Source: Sphingomonas hankookensis (GTDB lineage Bacteria; Pseudomonadota; Alphaproteobacteria; Sphingomonadales; Sphingomonadaceae). Taken from it: a stretch of DNA of 64,000 nucleotides. Made by a program: the position numbers and the translations under genes. The stretch spans positions 1-64,000 of the forward strand of contig NZ_CP117026.1 in NCBI RefSeq assembly GCF_028551275.1. Reading direction: 5' to 3'. Below, one piece after another: positions 16,717-25,975 of this stretch (positions are counted from its first letter, which is position 1; every line of letters begins with the position of its first letter). Below the pieces are notes generated by a model. That model did no database searches. It was not told the DNA's origin and was given only the letters and a program-made list of their open reading frames with translations.

Positions 16717-18021
16717 CTAAACCACGACCGGCGAGGGGGCATGGCCAGCGGATCCGAAGACCCGCAGATAGCGCTCGATCTCGGCGGGATCGCCGGTCGC
16801 CTTGGCGGGATTGTCGGACAGCTTCACCGCCGGACGTCCGTTCGCGCTTGTGACCTTGCAGACGAGGGAAATCGGCTCCAGCCCTTCGTCACCGTCGGGA
16901 TCGCAGCCGCGAAAATCATTGGTGAGGTTGGTGCCCCAGCCGAAGCTTGTCCGCACACGCCCGTTGAAGTGCCTGTATGTCGCCTCGATCGTATCGACAT
17001 CCATGCCGTCGGAGAAGATCAGCAGCCTGGTGCGCGGATCGACGCCCTGATCCTGCCACCAGCGGATGATCTGCTCGCCGCCTTCGATGGGCGGGGCGCT
17101 GTCGGGGCGGAAGCCGGTCCAGTCCGCAAGCCAGCCGGGCGCATCGCGCAGAAAGGCGGTGGTGCCGAAGGCGTCGGGCAGGGCTATAAGCAGATTGCCG
17201 TTATAATGCCGTCGCCACGCCTCCAGCACCTGATAGGGCGCGCGGGCGAGCGATGCATCGTCCCCGGCCAGCGCGGCGGCGACCATGGGCAATTCATGCG
17301 CGTTGGTGCCGATGGCCTCCAGATCGCTGTCCATGGCAAGGAGGACGTTAGACGTGCCGATGAAGCGGTCGCTCAACCCTTCCTTCAGCGCCTCGACACA
17401 CCAGCGCTGCCACAGGAAGCCGTGCCGCCGCCGGGTGCCGAAGTCCGAGAGGACGAGATCGGGCAGCAGCTTCAGCCGCTCCACCTTCTCCCACAGCCTG
17501 GTCTTGGCGCGCGCATAGAGGATGTCGAGCGCGAACCTGCCCTTGTTGCGCATGGCCGCGCGCGATTTCAGTTCGTTGAGGATGGCGAGCGCGGGAATCT
17601 CCCACATGGTCGTGTGCGTCCATGGACCCTCGAAGCAGAGTTCATACTGACCGTCCACCTTGCGCAGCCGATAGTCGGGCAGGCGGAAATCGGCGAGCCA
17701 GGCAATGAATTCCGGGCTGAACATCTGCTGCCGCCCATAGAAGCTGTTGCCGGTCAGCCATATCAGCTCCTTTTTGGCGAAGCGGACCTCCCGCGCATGG
17801 TCGAGCTGGGCGCGCAGCTCCTCCTCGTCGATGATGTCGGCGAGACGGACCGAGCGGGTGCGGTTGATGACGGAGAATGTCGCCTCCACATCCGGATGAA
17901 TGTGCCGGATCATCTGGAGCATGAGGAGCTTGTAGAAATCCGTGTCGAGCAGGCTGCGGACGATAGGGTCGAGCCGGAAATTATGGTTGTAGGTGCGTGT
18001 CGCGATGTCAGTGACGGTCAT
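16717..18021 (-). CDS. pncB: Nicotinate phosphoribosyltransferase
   Basis: The start is ATG 18021, with GGAGG 9 bases upstream; the frame is open further but the extension has no family character. The 434-residue protein matches bacterial Pnc[29 protein letters not shown] near the N-terminus, [16 protein letters not shown] (the site of the active-site region) near residue 215, [10 protein letters not shown], and [12 protein letters not shown] near residue 375. It makes nicotinate mononucleotide from nicotinate and PRPP with ATP, in the NAD salvage pathway. It is followed on the minus strand by a probable terminator. A housekeeping-type gene here suggests that a chromosomal block was captured or that the element carries a second copy. 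Confidence 0.93.
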   Translation of the reverse strand: MTVTDIATRTYNHNFRLDPIVRSLLDTDFYKLLMLQMIRHIHPDVEATFSVINRTRSVRLADIIDEEELRAQLDHAREVRFAKKELIWLTGNSFYGRQQMFSPEFIAWLADFRLPDYRLRKVDGQYELCFEGPWTHTTMWEIPALAILNELKSRAAMRNKGRFALDILYARAKTRLWEKVERLKLLPDLVLSDFGTRRRHGFLWQRWCVEALKEGLSDRFIGTSNVLLAMDSDLEAIGTNAHELPMVAAALAGDDASLARAPYQVLEAWRRHYNGNLLIALPDAFGTTAFLRDAPGWLADWTGFRPDSAPPIEGGEQIIRWWQDQGVDPRTRLLIFSDGMDVDTIEATYRHFNGRVRTSFGWGTNLTNDFRGCDPDGDEGLEPISLVCKVTSANGRPAVKLSDNPAKATGDPAEIERYLRVFGSAGHAPSPVVV

Positions 18022-18082
18022 GCTGCGATCCTCCGTGCCATGCGGGTTCGGCCACGTCGCGCCGGCGGGCAGCTTCCCTCCG

Positions 18083-19696
18083 TCATGCAATCCTGTCGAG
18101 CAGATCGTCCAGCGAAGGATCAGGCGGGGGCACCGCATAGCCCGCCTCCAGCACCCATCCCGTGACTTGCCGCCTGGTGCTGAGGCTGAGGCTGCTCCGC
18201 AGCCGCTCCTGCAGGCCCTGGATGATCGCCATCTTGCGCTCGCGCAGCTTGATGAGTTCACCGGCGGGGAAGCTCATCGCTTCGCGAAGTCCCGTCACTG
18301 AGGAGATGTTGCCGAGGTTGCGGCGGGCAGAGTAGACGATGTGGGACACCACCTCCCTGCGGCCGGTGAAGCCGCTTTCCTGAACGAGGCTCAGGCGATG
18401 GAGGGCATAGAGGCCAATCACGGCCGATACGAGGAAGAAGAATTCCCAGTGCGTGAACATGACGCCGAGTTCGGCCGCGCCCTCAGGGCTGGTCCATCGC
18501 ACGGCAAGGGTGAGCTTGCGCGCGGCGAAGAAGTCGCTGGCCCAGCCGCCGATGATGGGCGCCATGCCGGCGGCGATTGCGCCGATAATGGCGTTGGAGG
18601 CGAGATAGCCGGTCGCCGCGCCGCCGGGGCTGAGCTTCAGCACGATATTGCCGGAAGCCAGCCCCACGCCCGCCGCCGCCGCGCCCATGATGATGTGCAG
18701 CATGACGAGATAGGCGGACCGGGCTGTCATGCCGTCCACATCGCTGGCAAAGGCCATGGCGACGATGGAGAAGATGAACAGTGGCGTGGCCACGCTCAGC
18801 ACCGACTTGTTGGAGAAATGATCGCTCAGGCGGCCCCATCCCCGGATGACGGCGAGGTTCGCGATCTGGCTGATGAAGCTGAAGATCAGCACGAACCCCA
18901 TGCCGAAGCCGAGTTCGCGCACGAAATAGACGGTGAAGAACGGCGTTGCGAGGTTCACGGCGAATTGCCAGCTTGCAAGATAGCGCAGCATCTGCCGGAA
19001 GTTCCTGTCGCGCAGCGGCCCGGTCAGCAACCGCCGGATCGGCACATCGTCACTGCCGGGGGGCATACGTGGCTCCGGCACGCGGGCGAGCGCGACCGTG
19101 CTGACGAGACCGCAAGCGAAGCCGAAAAGGTAGAGGCCGCAGAAGATGCTGTTGCCGAAAGCCCGGTCCGTCCCAGCCTGCTGGAGCGCGTAGGCTCCGA
19201 CAATAGTAGCGACCGCGCTAACCGCCGTGCCGAACAGGGTCCGCCGGGCAAAGAAACGCCCAAGCTCCTCCTCCGGCACGAGGTCGCGCATCCAGCTGTT
19301 CCAGCTACACGCACCCACCGCGTTGAGGCCGTAGTGCAACAGGGCCGCCGCCATCAGGGATGCGGCGGCGACATTACGGTCGGGGATGAACGGCACGACG
19401 GCGTAGATGGGCAGGGCGAGCCGCGCGAGAAAAACACTGATGACGGAGATGCGGCGGCGCGTGCGCAACCGCTCCACCAGCGAAACTGCGGGTGCCTGCA
19501 AGATCTGGGTGAACAGGGGGATGGCGGCCAATATGCCGATCTGGACCGTACTCACGCCGACATGCAGCGCGAGCGCAAGGAGCACCACGCCGCTGTTAAG
19601 GGCGCCTATGGCGGTGGCGAAGGAGGCGTCGACCAGCAAGGCCCTCAGGCCCTGCTGTACCTCCCGTTCGGACACCTCATCCTGCGGTTCCAGCAC
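18083..19696 (-). CDS. MFS transporter
   Basis: The 537-residue protein has about twelve hydrophobic segments in the first 440 residues, for example [33 protein letters not shown] and the charged loop [10 protein letters not shown], typical of the major facilitator superfamily. A second-half loop [13 protein letters not shown] repeats the MFS motif A pattern. The last 100 residues are hydrophilic and extend past the usual MFS end. The substrate cannot be read from the sequence. It lies between pncB and the glycosyltransferase/mutase fusion, all on the minus strand, so it may move a nucleotide precursor or a sugar-linked product. Confidence 0.8.
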   Translation of the reverse strand: MLEPQDEVSEREVQQGLRALLVDASFATAIGALNSGVVLLALALHVGVSTVQIGILAAIPLFTQILQAPAVSLVERLRTRRRISVISVFLARLALPIYAVVPFIPDRNVAAASLMAAALLHYGLNAVGACSWNSWMRDLVPEEELGRFFARRTLFGTAVSAVATIVGAYALQQAGTDRAFGNSIFCGLYLFGFACGLVSTVALARVPEPRMPPGSDDVPIRRLLTGPLRDRNFRQMLRYLASWQFAVNLATPFFTVYFVRELGFGMGFVLIFSFISQIANLAVIRGWGRLSDHFSNKSVLSVATPLFIFSIVAMAFASDVDGMTARSAYLVMLHIIMGAAAAGVGLASGNIVLKLSPGGAATGYLASNAIIGAIAAGMAPIIGGWASDFFAARKLTLAVRWTSPEGAAELGVMFTHWEFFFLVSAVIGLYALHRLSLVQESGFTGRREVVSHIVYSARRNLGNISSVTGLREAMSFPAGELIKLRERKMAIIQGLQERLRSSLSLSTRRQVTGWVLEAGYAVPPPDPSLDDLLDRIA

Positions 19697-19768
19697 GCGT
19701 GACGTCCATCTGGCTCGTGAAAGGTCCGGCTCACAACGCGCGAGACGGAAAAGGGAGCCGGATCAATA

Positions 19769-22144
19769 TCATGCGTCGGCAACGACGGTCGTTCCGGCGC
19801 GCGCGCCGGTGGCTGCGGGCTGGCGGTCGGCATCCCAGCGCTGCTTCAGGCGGCGATAGGTAGCAAGCGCCTGACCGGCCACCTGATCCATGTTATAATA
19901 GCGATAGGTCGCCAGCCGGCCGACAAAGCTCACATCGGGCTGGGCGAGCGCCAGCGCTTCGTAGCGCTTGAACAGCGCCTGGTTCTCGGCGCGTGGAATG
20001 GGATAGTAGGGATCGCCCTCACCGCTCGGATATTCATAGGTGATGCTGGTGCGCGGCGCGGTCTGGCCGGTCAAATGCTTATATTCGGTAATGCGGGTGT
20101 GCGGAACGTCCTCTGACGGATAGTTCACCACGGCCACGGGCTGAAATTGTTCCTGATCCACCGTTTCGTGCCGGAAGTGCAGGGAGCGGTAGGGAAGCTT
20201 GCCGTAGCAATAGCCGAAATATTCGTCGATGGGTCCCGTGAAGACGAGGTGCTGATGCGGATAGGCCTGCCGCACTTCGGTAAAATCGACGCCGAGCAGC
20301 AGGTCGATGTTCGGATGGTCGAGCATCCGTTCGAACATATGGGTGAAGCCGTCTCTCGGCATGGCCTGGTAGGTGTCGGTGAAATAACGGTCGTCGGTGT
20401 TGGTTCGCGTCGGCACGCGTGAGGTCACCGACTTGTCCAGTTCCGACGGGTCCATTCCCCATTGCTTGCGGGTGTAACCCTGGAAGAAAGTCTCGTAGAG
20501 TTCGCGTCCCACCGCCGAGATGACGACATCCTCCGACGTGCGGACGATATCCACGGGCTCTGCGCGGGAGGCCAGGAAGGCGGCGGCCTCCTCCTCCGTC
20601 CGCAGATCAAGATGGTAGAGGCTGTTCACCGTCGTGCGGTTGATTGGCATCGGTACCAGGCGGTCGCCGACAGCCGCGAGCACGCGGTGCTCATAGCCAC
20701 GCCATTCGGTGAACTGCGAGAGATACTCGAAGATGTCGGCCGAATTGGTGTGGAAGATATGGGGGCCATATTGGTGGATGAGGATGCCGGCATCGTCCAG
20801 TCGGTCATAGGCGTTGCCGGCGACGTGCGGCCGCTTGTCCACGACCAGCACCCGCTTGCCCGCGTCGCGTGCGAGCCGTTCCGCCATGATCGCGCCGGCA
20901 AAGCCTGCCCCGACGACCATGACGTCATAGGATTGCGGGCGGTCTCCGTCTGCGCCAATAGGCGACACCACGGGATAGACGTGGCTGCTGCGTTGCACCG
21001 CTTCGTCAATGAGGTTGCTCATCGCGCATTGCGTGAGATCCCAGCTCTCCCCTGCGAGCCGCGCGTCGACGGCGGCCAGCCAGCCGTTTGTGCGGGAGAG
21101 GGTAAGCGCCGCGTCGCAGGCGGCGACGAAAGCGTCCCGCCCGTCCGCGATGCGCACCGCCTCGACATCGCCATAGCCGCGCACGACGTCACGCACCGGG
21201 GTAGAGACGACGGGGCAGCCCGCGGCGAGATATTCGGGTGTCTTCGTGGGACTGATGAAGCGTGTCGCCTCGTTGATGGCGAAGGGCATCAGGGCGACGT
21301 CCCAGCCGCGTAGATAGTCGGGCAGTTCGGCATAGCCCTTGCCGCCCAGATAATGGAGGTTGGGGCGGCGGGGCAGGTCGGCGTCGCTGATCTTCACCAC
21401 TGGCCCCACGATGACGATGGACCATTCGGGCCGCGCGTCCGCCAAACCTTCCAGCAGCGCGAGGTCCATCCGTTCGTCCACGACGCCATAAAAACCGAGG
21501 CGCGGGGAGGGGAGCTCCGCCTGATCCTCCGGCTCCGGACCAGCGGCGCGGGCGGTCGAGAAGTGGGTGGCGTCGACGCTGGATGGAAAGGCATGGACCG
21601 AAGGATGGCGCGCGGCCTTTGCCTCGTAGAGACTGTGCCCGCCGGTGAAGACGAGGTCGCAGCTGTCGAGCAGCCGCTGCTCAAGCGGGAGAAGCTCTGA
21701 CGGCGCGCCCTTGAAGTTCGCCAGCTCGTCCATGCAGTCATAGACGATGCAGTCCGCCGCCAGATGGTCGGAGAAGGGCAGCATCATCGGCGTATAGTAC
21801 CAGCAGATGAGCGGTCGCGCCGGATCGCGGGTGATCGCGCCGTCGAGCAGGGCGCGCAATGTTTCCGTCTCCTCATGCCGGCTGAGGCCGGCGGGGAGGT
21901 GCGGGGTGAGGATGGTGACGCCGGAACAGTCGCAGACATGGGTGTCCAACGTCGCACTTGGCGCATCGTGGATCGGCTCTTCCCAAACGATGACCTTCCG
22001 GTCCCGGGCGAAGCGGCTCATCAGATGTTGCGGCCGCTGATAGACGAAGTTCCAGCGCAGGTGACTGAAGCAGATGAGCGTGCCGCCGCCCTCCGTCGGG
22101 CTGTCGGGGTTGATGGCGTCGACGTCGCTTGGAATGCCGCTCAT
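19769..22144 (-). CDS. Glycosyltransferase/UDP-galactopyranose mutase fusion
   Basis: This 791-residue protein joins two enzymes. Residues about 20-385 are a GT-B glycosyltransferase: ICFSHLRWNFVYQRPQHLMSR at the start, RLGFYGVVDERMDL at the second-domain entry, and FISPTKTPEYLAAGCPVVSTPVRDV, the usual donor-binding E of group-1 enzymes. Residues about 402-770 are UDP-galactopyranose mutase: FAD-binding VVGAGFAGAIMAERLA, HIFHTNS, a PINRTTVNSLY stretch, and FTGPIDEYFGY. The mutase makes UDP-galactofuranose, so the transferase half may use it for galactofuranose-containing polysaccharide. Start ATG 22144 is 163 bases from the divergent hydrolase/reductase gene. Confidence 0.88.
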   Translation of the reverse strand: MSGIPSDVDAINPDSPTEGGGTLICFSHLRWNFVYQRPQHLMSRFARDRKVIVWEEPIHDAPSATLDTHVCDCSGVTILTPHLPAGLSRHEETETLRALLDGAITRDPARPLICWYYTPMMLPFSDHLAADCIVYDCMDELANFKGAPSELLPLEQRLLDSCDLVFTGGHSLYEAKAARHPSVHAFPSSVDATHFSTARAAGPEPEDQAELPSPRLGFYGVVDERMDLALLEGLADARPEWSIVIVGPVVKISDADLPRRPNLHYLGGKGYAELPDYLRGWDVALMPFAINEATRFISPTKTPEYLAAGCPVVSTPVRDVVRGYGDVEAVRIADGRDAFVAACDAALTLSRTNGWLAAVDARLAGESWDLTQCAMSNLIDEAVQRSSHVYPVVSPIGADGDRPQSYDVMVVGAGFAGAIMAERLARDAGKRVLVVDKRPHVAGNAYDRLDDAGILIHQYGPHIFHTNSADIFEYLSQFTEWRGYEHRVLAAVGDRLVPMPINRTTVNSLYHLDLRTEEEAAAFLASRAEPVDIVRTSEDVVISAVGRELYETFFQGYTRKQWGMDPSELDKSVTSRVPTRTNTDDRYFTDTYQAMPRDGFTHMFERMLDHPNIDLLLGVDFTEVRQAYPHQHLVFTGPIDEYFGYCYGKLPYRSLHFRHETVDQEQFQPVAVVNYPSEDVPHTRITEYKHLTGQTAPRTSITYEYPSGEGDPYYPIPRAENQALFKRYEALALAQPDVSFVGRLATYRYYNMDQVAGQALATYRRLKQRWDADRQPAATGARAGTTVVADA

Positions 22145-22307
22145 GTCTGGAACCTTGCTGAATGATGAACATCGGCAACACGCCGTTCATCGCTCCGGTT
22201 CCTGTACAAACCGGCCCAAGTTCAAAGAGATAACACAAGATATCAAGTCGAGAGCGGAAACCTGATCCATGTCAGTCGTTCTGGCGAAGGTCTGGGAGAT
22301 ATGTACG

Positions 22308-24509
22308 ATGAAGAGGCATCTGGAATTATGGGGTGGGCCGGAGTGCACCATCAACAGGGTTCGGGATACATATCAGGATCAGTTCGAGCGATGCGGCCAC
22401 TATGATCGGATCGACGATCTGAATCTATTTGCCGACATCGGCATAACGACGATCCGTTATCCTATATTATGGGAATGCATTGCGCCTGATCGGCCCGGAC
22501 AGCATCTCTGGCAGGGCGTGGATGCGCGGATCGACCGGCTGCGCGCACATGGCATCGACGTCATTGCCGGGCTTGTCCATCACGGCAGCGGTCCCTCCTA
22601 CACGCATCTCCTCGACGATGACGGTTTCGCGCGGGGTCTCGCTGATTTCGCGGCCCGCGTTGCGGAGCGCTATTCCTGGATCAACCAGTGGACGCCGGTC
22701 AATGAGCCGCTCACCACGGCGCGCTTTTCGGCGCTTTATGGCCATTGGTATCCGCATGTCCGCGACGAGGGCGCGTTCTGGCGCGCGCTCCTCAACCAGA
22801 TCGACGGAACCCGGCTCGCGATGCAGGCCATTCGCAGGGTCAATCCCGCCGCGCGGCTCGTTCAGACGGAGGATCTCGGCCGCACCTTCGCCACTGCCGA
22901 GTTGCGCGAGCAGGCTGCGTTCGAGAATATCCGGCGCTGGGCGACATGGGACCTGCTGTTCGGGCGCGTACGGCGCGGTCATCCGCTGTGGCGGCGCATG
23001 GCCGCGCACGGGCTGGAGCACAGGCTGGAGGCCATTGCGGCCGATCCCTGTCCGCCAGACATCATCGGCATCAACCATTATCTGACCAGCGAGCGGTTCC
23101 TCGACCATCGCATGCAGCGCTATCCCGCCCATGCGCATGGCGGCAATGACGGGCAGCGCTATGCCGATGTCGAGGCGATCCGGGTGCTGGAGCCGCCCCC
23201 GCCCGGTCTGAGGGGCGTGATAGAGGAGGCGTGGGACCGCTATGCGACCCCGATCGCGGTCACCGAAGTCCATAATGGCTGCACGCGCGAGGAGCAGCTG
23301 CGCTGGCTGGCGGAGGCGTGGGATTGCGCCGAGGATCTGCGCAATGAGGGCGTGGACGTGCGAGCGATCACGCTCTGGTCGCTGCTCGGCAGTAGCGGAT
23401 GGAACACGCTGCTGACCGCCCCCGGCATCTATGAGCCGGGCATATTCGACGTCAGTAGCGGAACGCCGCGCGCGACCGCTCTCGCAGCGCTCGGCACGGC
23501 TCTGGCCACTGGCGCTGCACGGCATCCGCTTGCAGCGCAGCCGGGCTGGTGGCGTCGGCCGATCCGGCTTGAATATCCCGCCGTCCGCCGTCCTGCCCCG
23601 GCCGTGCAGCACCGGGCGGACAGTTGCAGGGAGCGTGCGCCCATGGGTCGGCCCCTCCTGATCATGGGCGCGACAGGAACCCTGGGGCAAGCGTTCGCGC
23701 GGGCCTGTACGCTCCGCAACATACCGCATGTGCTGACGGCGCGGCACGCGCTCGACATCACCAGCGAGGCCAGCATCGGGGCTGCGCTGGACCGGCACGA
23801 TCCCTGGGCAGTGGTGAACGCCGCCGGCTGGGTACGGGTCGACGAGGCGGAAAGCCATGCCGCCCGTTGTTTTGCGGCGAACAGCGACGGCCCGGTCCGC
23901 CTTGCGCGGATGGCGGAGGAGCGGGGGCTTGCCACCCTCAATGTCTCAAGCGACCTCGTCTTCGGGGGCAAGGCGGAAGGGGCCTATGTCGAAACCGACG
24001 CGCCCGACCCGCGCAACGTCTATGGCGAGAGCAAGGCGCGCATGGAGGAGGGACTTCTCGCCCTGGCGGGGACGCATCTCATCGTTCGCACCGCAGCCTT
24101 CTTCTCTCCCCATGACGAGTTCAACTTTGCCGTCGCGGTCGCTCGCGCCCTGACGGCGGGGCAGCCGTTCGAGGCCGCGGCGGACCAGCGGATCACGCCG
24201 ACCTATGTGCCGCATCTCGTCAGGGTCGCGCTCGACCTCCTGATCGACGGTGAGCAGGGCCTCTGGCACCTCACCAATGAGACGGAGCTATCATGGGCAG
24301 AGTTCGCGGAAGCCGTCGCGGACAGCCTGAACCTGCCCCGGCATCTGATCCGCGCCGTGCCGGGCGCCCGCCTGAACCAAATGGCGCCACGCCCCTCCCG
24401 CGTACCGCTCGCGACGGGGCGCGGGGCGCACCTGCCGTCTCTTGCGGATGCCCTCGGCGAGTTTGCGCGGCATGAGAAGAGGCAGCAAGCGGTGCGCGAG
24501 CTTGCATGA
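22308..24509 (+). CDS. GH1-like glycosidase/RmlD-like reductase fusion
   Basis: The likely start is ATG 22308 (MKRHLELWGGPECTINRV); the frame is open from 22269. Residues about 1-400 are a GH1-type TIM-barrel glycosidase with the acid/base box TPVNEPLT near 132 and a probable nucleophile in VTEVHNG near 317. Residues about 443-733 are an RmlD-like short-chain reductase with the Rossmann motif GATGTLG, VNAAGWVRVDEAE, SSDLVFGG and the YGESK active-site pair. RmlD enzymes reduce dTDP-4-keto-rhamnose. Fusions of this pair occur elsewhere in bacteria but the joint activity is not established. It is divergent from the glycosyltransferase/mutase fusion, which suggests one polysaccharide pathway. Confidence 0.85.
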   Translation: MKRHLELWGGPECTINRVRDTYQDQFERCGHYDRIDDLNLFADIGITTIRYPILWECIAPDRPGQHLWQGVDARIDRLRAHGIDVIAGLVHHGSGPSYTHLLDDDGFARGLADFAARVAERYSWINQWTPVNEPLTTARFSALYGHWYPHVRDEGAFWRALLNQIDGTRLAMQAIRRVNPAARLVQTEDLGRTFATAELREQAAFENIRRWATWDLLFGRVRRGHPLWRRMAAHGLEHRLEAIAADPCPPDIIGINHYLTSERFLDHRMQRYPAHAHGGNDGQRYADVEAIRVLEPPPPGLRGVIEEAWDRYATPIAVTEVHNGCTREEQLRWLAEAWDCAEDLRNEGVDVRAITLWSLLGSSGWNTLLTAPGIYEPGIFDVSSGTPRATALAALGTALATGAARHPLAAQPGWWRRPIRLEYPAVRRPAPAVQHRADSCRERAPMGRPLLIMGATGTLGQAFARACTLRNIPHVLTARHALDITSEASIGAALDRHDPWAVVNAAGWVRVDEAESHAARCFAANSDGPVRLARMAEERGLATLNVSSDLVFGGKAEGAYVETDAPDPRNVYGESKARMEEGLLALAGTHLIVRTAAFFSPHDEFNFAVAVARALTAGQPFEAAADQRITPTYVPHLVRVALDLLIDGEQGLWHLTNETELSWAEFAEAVADSLNLPRHLIRAVPGARLNQMAPRPSRVPLATGRGAHLPSLADALGEFARHEKRQQAVRELA

Positions 24510-24545
24510 CATGCAAACGGCCATGGATCCGAAGACCCATGGCCG
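24502..24545. terminator. Two palindromes between convergent genes
   Basis: TTGCATG-A-CATGCAA (24502-24516) covers the stop codon of the hydrolase/reductase gene. It is followed by CGGCCATGG (24518-24526) paired with CCATGGCCG (24537-24545). The next gene converges from the right with its stop at 24563. The second stem is well placed as a two-way terminator, although it has no T-run. Confidence 0.4.
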
Positions 24546-24562
24546 CCGAACATTCAGCCGTC

Positions 24563-25888
24563 TTACATCCAGCCGTCGAGATCGTCGGGGATGTTGCTCA
24601 GCGTACCCTTGCCGGTGATGGCGTTCAGATCGAACGGCTGCGCCTCCAGGAAAAATTCCAGCTGGTCACGCGATGTCACAAGCGAATTGATCACGCGGAC
24701 TTTCAGGCCTTTGAAGTTCGGGCCGTCGATGCGCAGCGCCTTCAGCGTGACTTTCGATCCATGCGGTATCTTCACGAAGCGCGGATAGTTCAGCAGGCGA
24801 AAGTCCGGCTGAACGATCTCAAGCTCGACGTCGATCGGGCCAGCATTCGCGATCTCCATCTCGCCTGAGTTTCCGATCAGAAACTCTGACGGCGAATATT
24901 TGGTGAACGACATCTTCAGGACCGCGTTCATCACCGTTTGAACATTCTCGCGCGTGCCGAAGAAAGTGTCGCGGAAGAGGCCGACCGTACGACGCTTTTC
25001 CAGCGCATCCTTGAAGGCCGCTTCATCCTCTCCCTGCGTCAGGAACAGGGTGGCGACGCGGTGATCCATCCCCGCCGCCTCCTGCTCCAACGCGGTCCCG
25101 AGATGAGCGTCCGTAGTCGCCGCGATATAGAGGTTATATTTCAGGGCCACGTCCATCGCGCTGGGGTGGATGAAATCGCTTTGCGCAACCTCAATCCCCG
25201 ACAGCAGACCCTCTGAAAACATCCGTTCGAGGAACGGCGTCACCACTGCCTCACCAGGGGAGGAGGAGGGGATGGTCGGATGATTCCACTGGCAGATGGC
25301 GCCCTGCCGCTTCGCTTCGCGGAACCGTGCTTCCAGATCTTTCTCGTCCGCGCTGGTCCGGTTCCAGTCGACCCGGAGCTGCCCGCCCGTCTGCTTGAAG
25401 GTGCTGTAATGGACTTTCCCCGGGTTCAGCGCATTTGCATCCTTGAGGAAGTGACAATTGAAATGCCCGATCGCGCGCGTGATCTCCGACCCGAGCGAGA
25501 GTTTCATGCCGCCGAGGCCAAGCATGCCCGAAGAGATGAACGCGCGGCCGATTTCATAGCTGCGGTTCTTGTTGGTGCCGGTGTCGCGGATCTTTGGCGT
25601 GATGATGTCATGTTCCGTGAAGGACACGAACTTAAGCCCGTCATGCGCCGCTTCTGCGAGGCGAAGCGTCGGCCAGGCCGAGCCGTCCGAGAATACGGTG
25701 TGCAGGTGCAGGTCGCCGGCGAAAATATGATGTCCGTCCTTCGTATCGGGGAAGATCAGACGCGCGGGCGACGGCGGCCGCTGATCGGATTGCGTCACGA
25801 ACTCGGCGGAAGCTTCTCCGGCGGTGAACAGCCCTGCGAGCATAGCGAGAGCGGAAACCATTGCGCGGAAGTTTCTATGCTTAACCAT
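24563..25888 (-). CDS. Exported PHP-domain metal-dependent phosphoesterase
   Basis: The start is ATG 25888 with AGGAGA 6 bases upstream. A signal peptide (RAMVSALAMLAGLFTAGEASAE) sends the 441-residue protein out of the cytoplasm. The PHP signature is clear: GDLHLHTVFSDGSAWPTLRLAEAAHDGLKFVSFTEHD at residues about 60-97, with later metal ligands in GHFNCHF, QWNHPTIP and TTDAHLG. The C-terminal 130 residues look like a beta-rich accessory domain. PHP enzymes hydrolyse phosphoesters with a tri-metal centre; most are cytoplasmic, so export is notable. It lies 87 bases after the TonB receptor gene on the same strand and may act on what the receptor senses or imports. Confidence 0.8.
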   Translation of the reverse strand: MVKHRNFRAMVSALAMLAGLFTAGEASAEFVTQSDQRPPSPARLIFPDTKDGHHIFAGDLHLHTVFSDGSAWPTLRLAEAAHDGLKFVSFTEHDIITPKIRDTGTNKNRSYEIGRAFISSGMLGLGGMKLSLGSEITRAIGHFNCHFLKDANALNPGKVHYSTFKQTGGQLRVDWNRTSADEKDLEARFREAKRQGAICQWNHPTIPSSSPGEAVVTPFLERMFSEGLLSGIEVAQSDFIHPSAMDVALKYNLYIAATTDAHLGTALEQEAAGMDHRVATLFLTQGEDEAAFKDALEKRRTVGLFRDTFFGTRENVQTVMNAVLKMSFTKYSPSEFLIGNSGEMEIANAGPIDVELEIVQPDFRLLNYPRFVKIPHGSKVTLKALRIDGPNFKGLKVRVINSLVTSRDQLEFFLEAQPFDLNAITGKGTLSNIPDDLDGWM

Positions 25889-25975
25889 AAGATCTCCTGA
25901 TGAAGGTGGTGTTTGATGAATGGGCTTTGATATCGGTCGTGAAATCAGATTCACCGCACCCACATTGCGCTGGGT

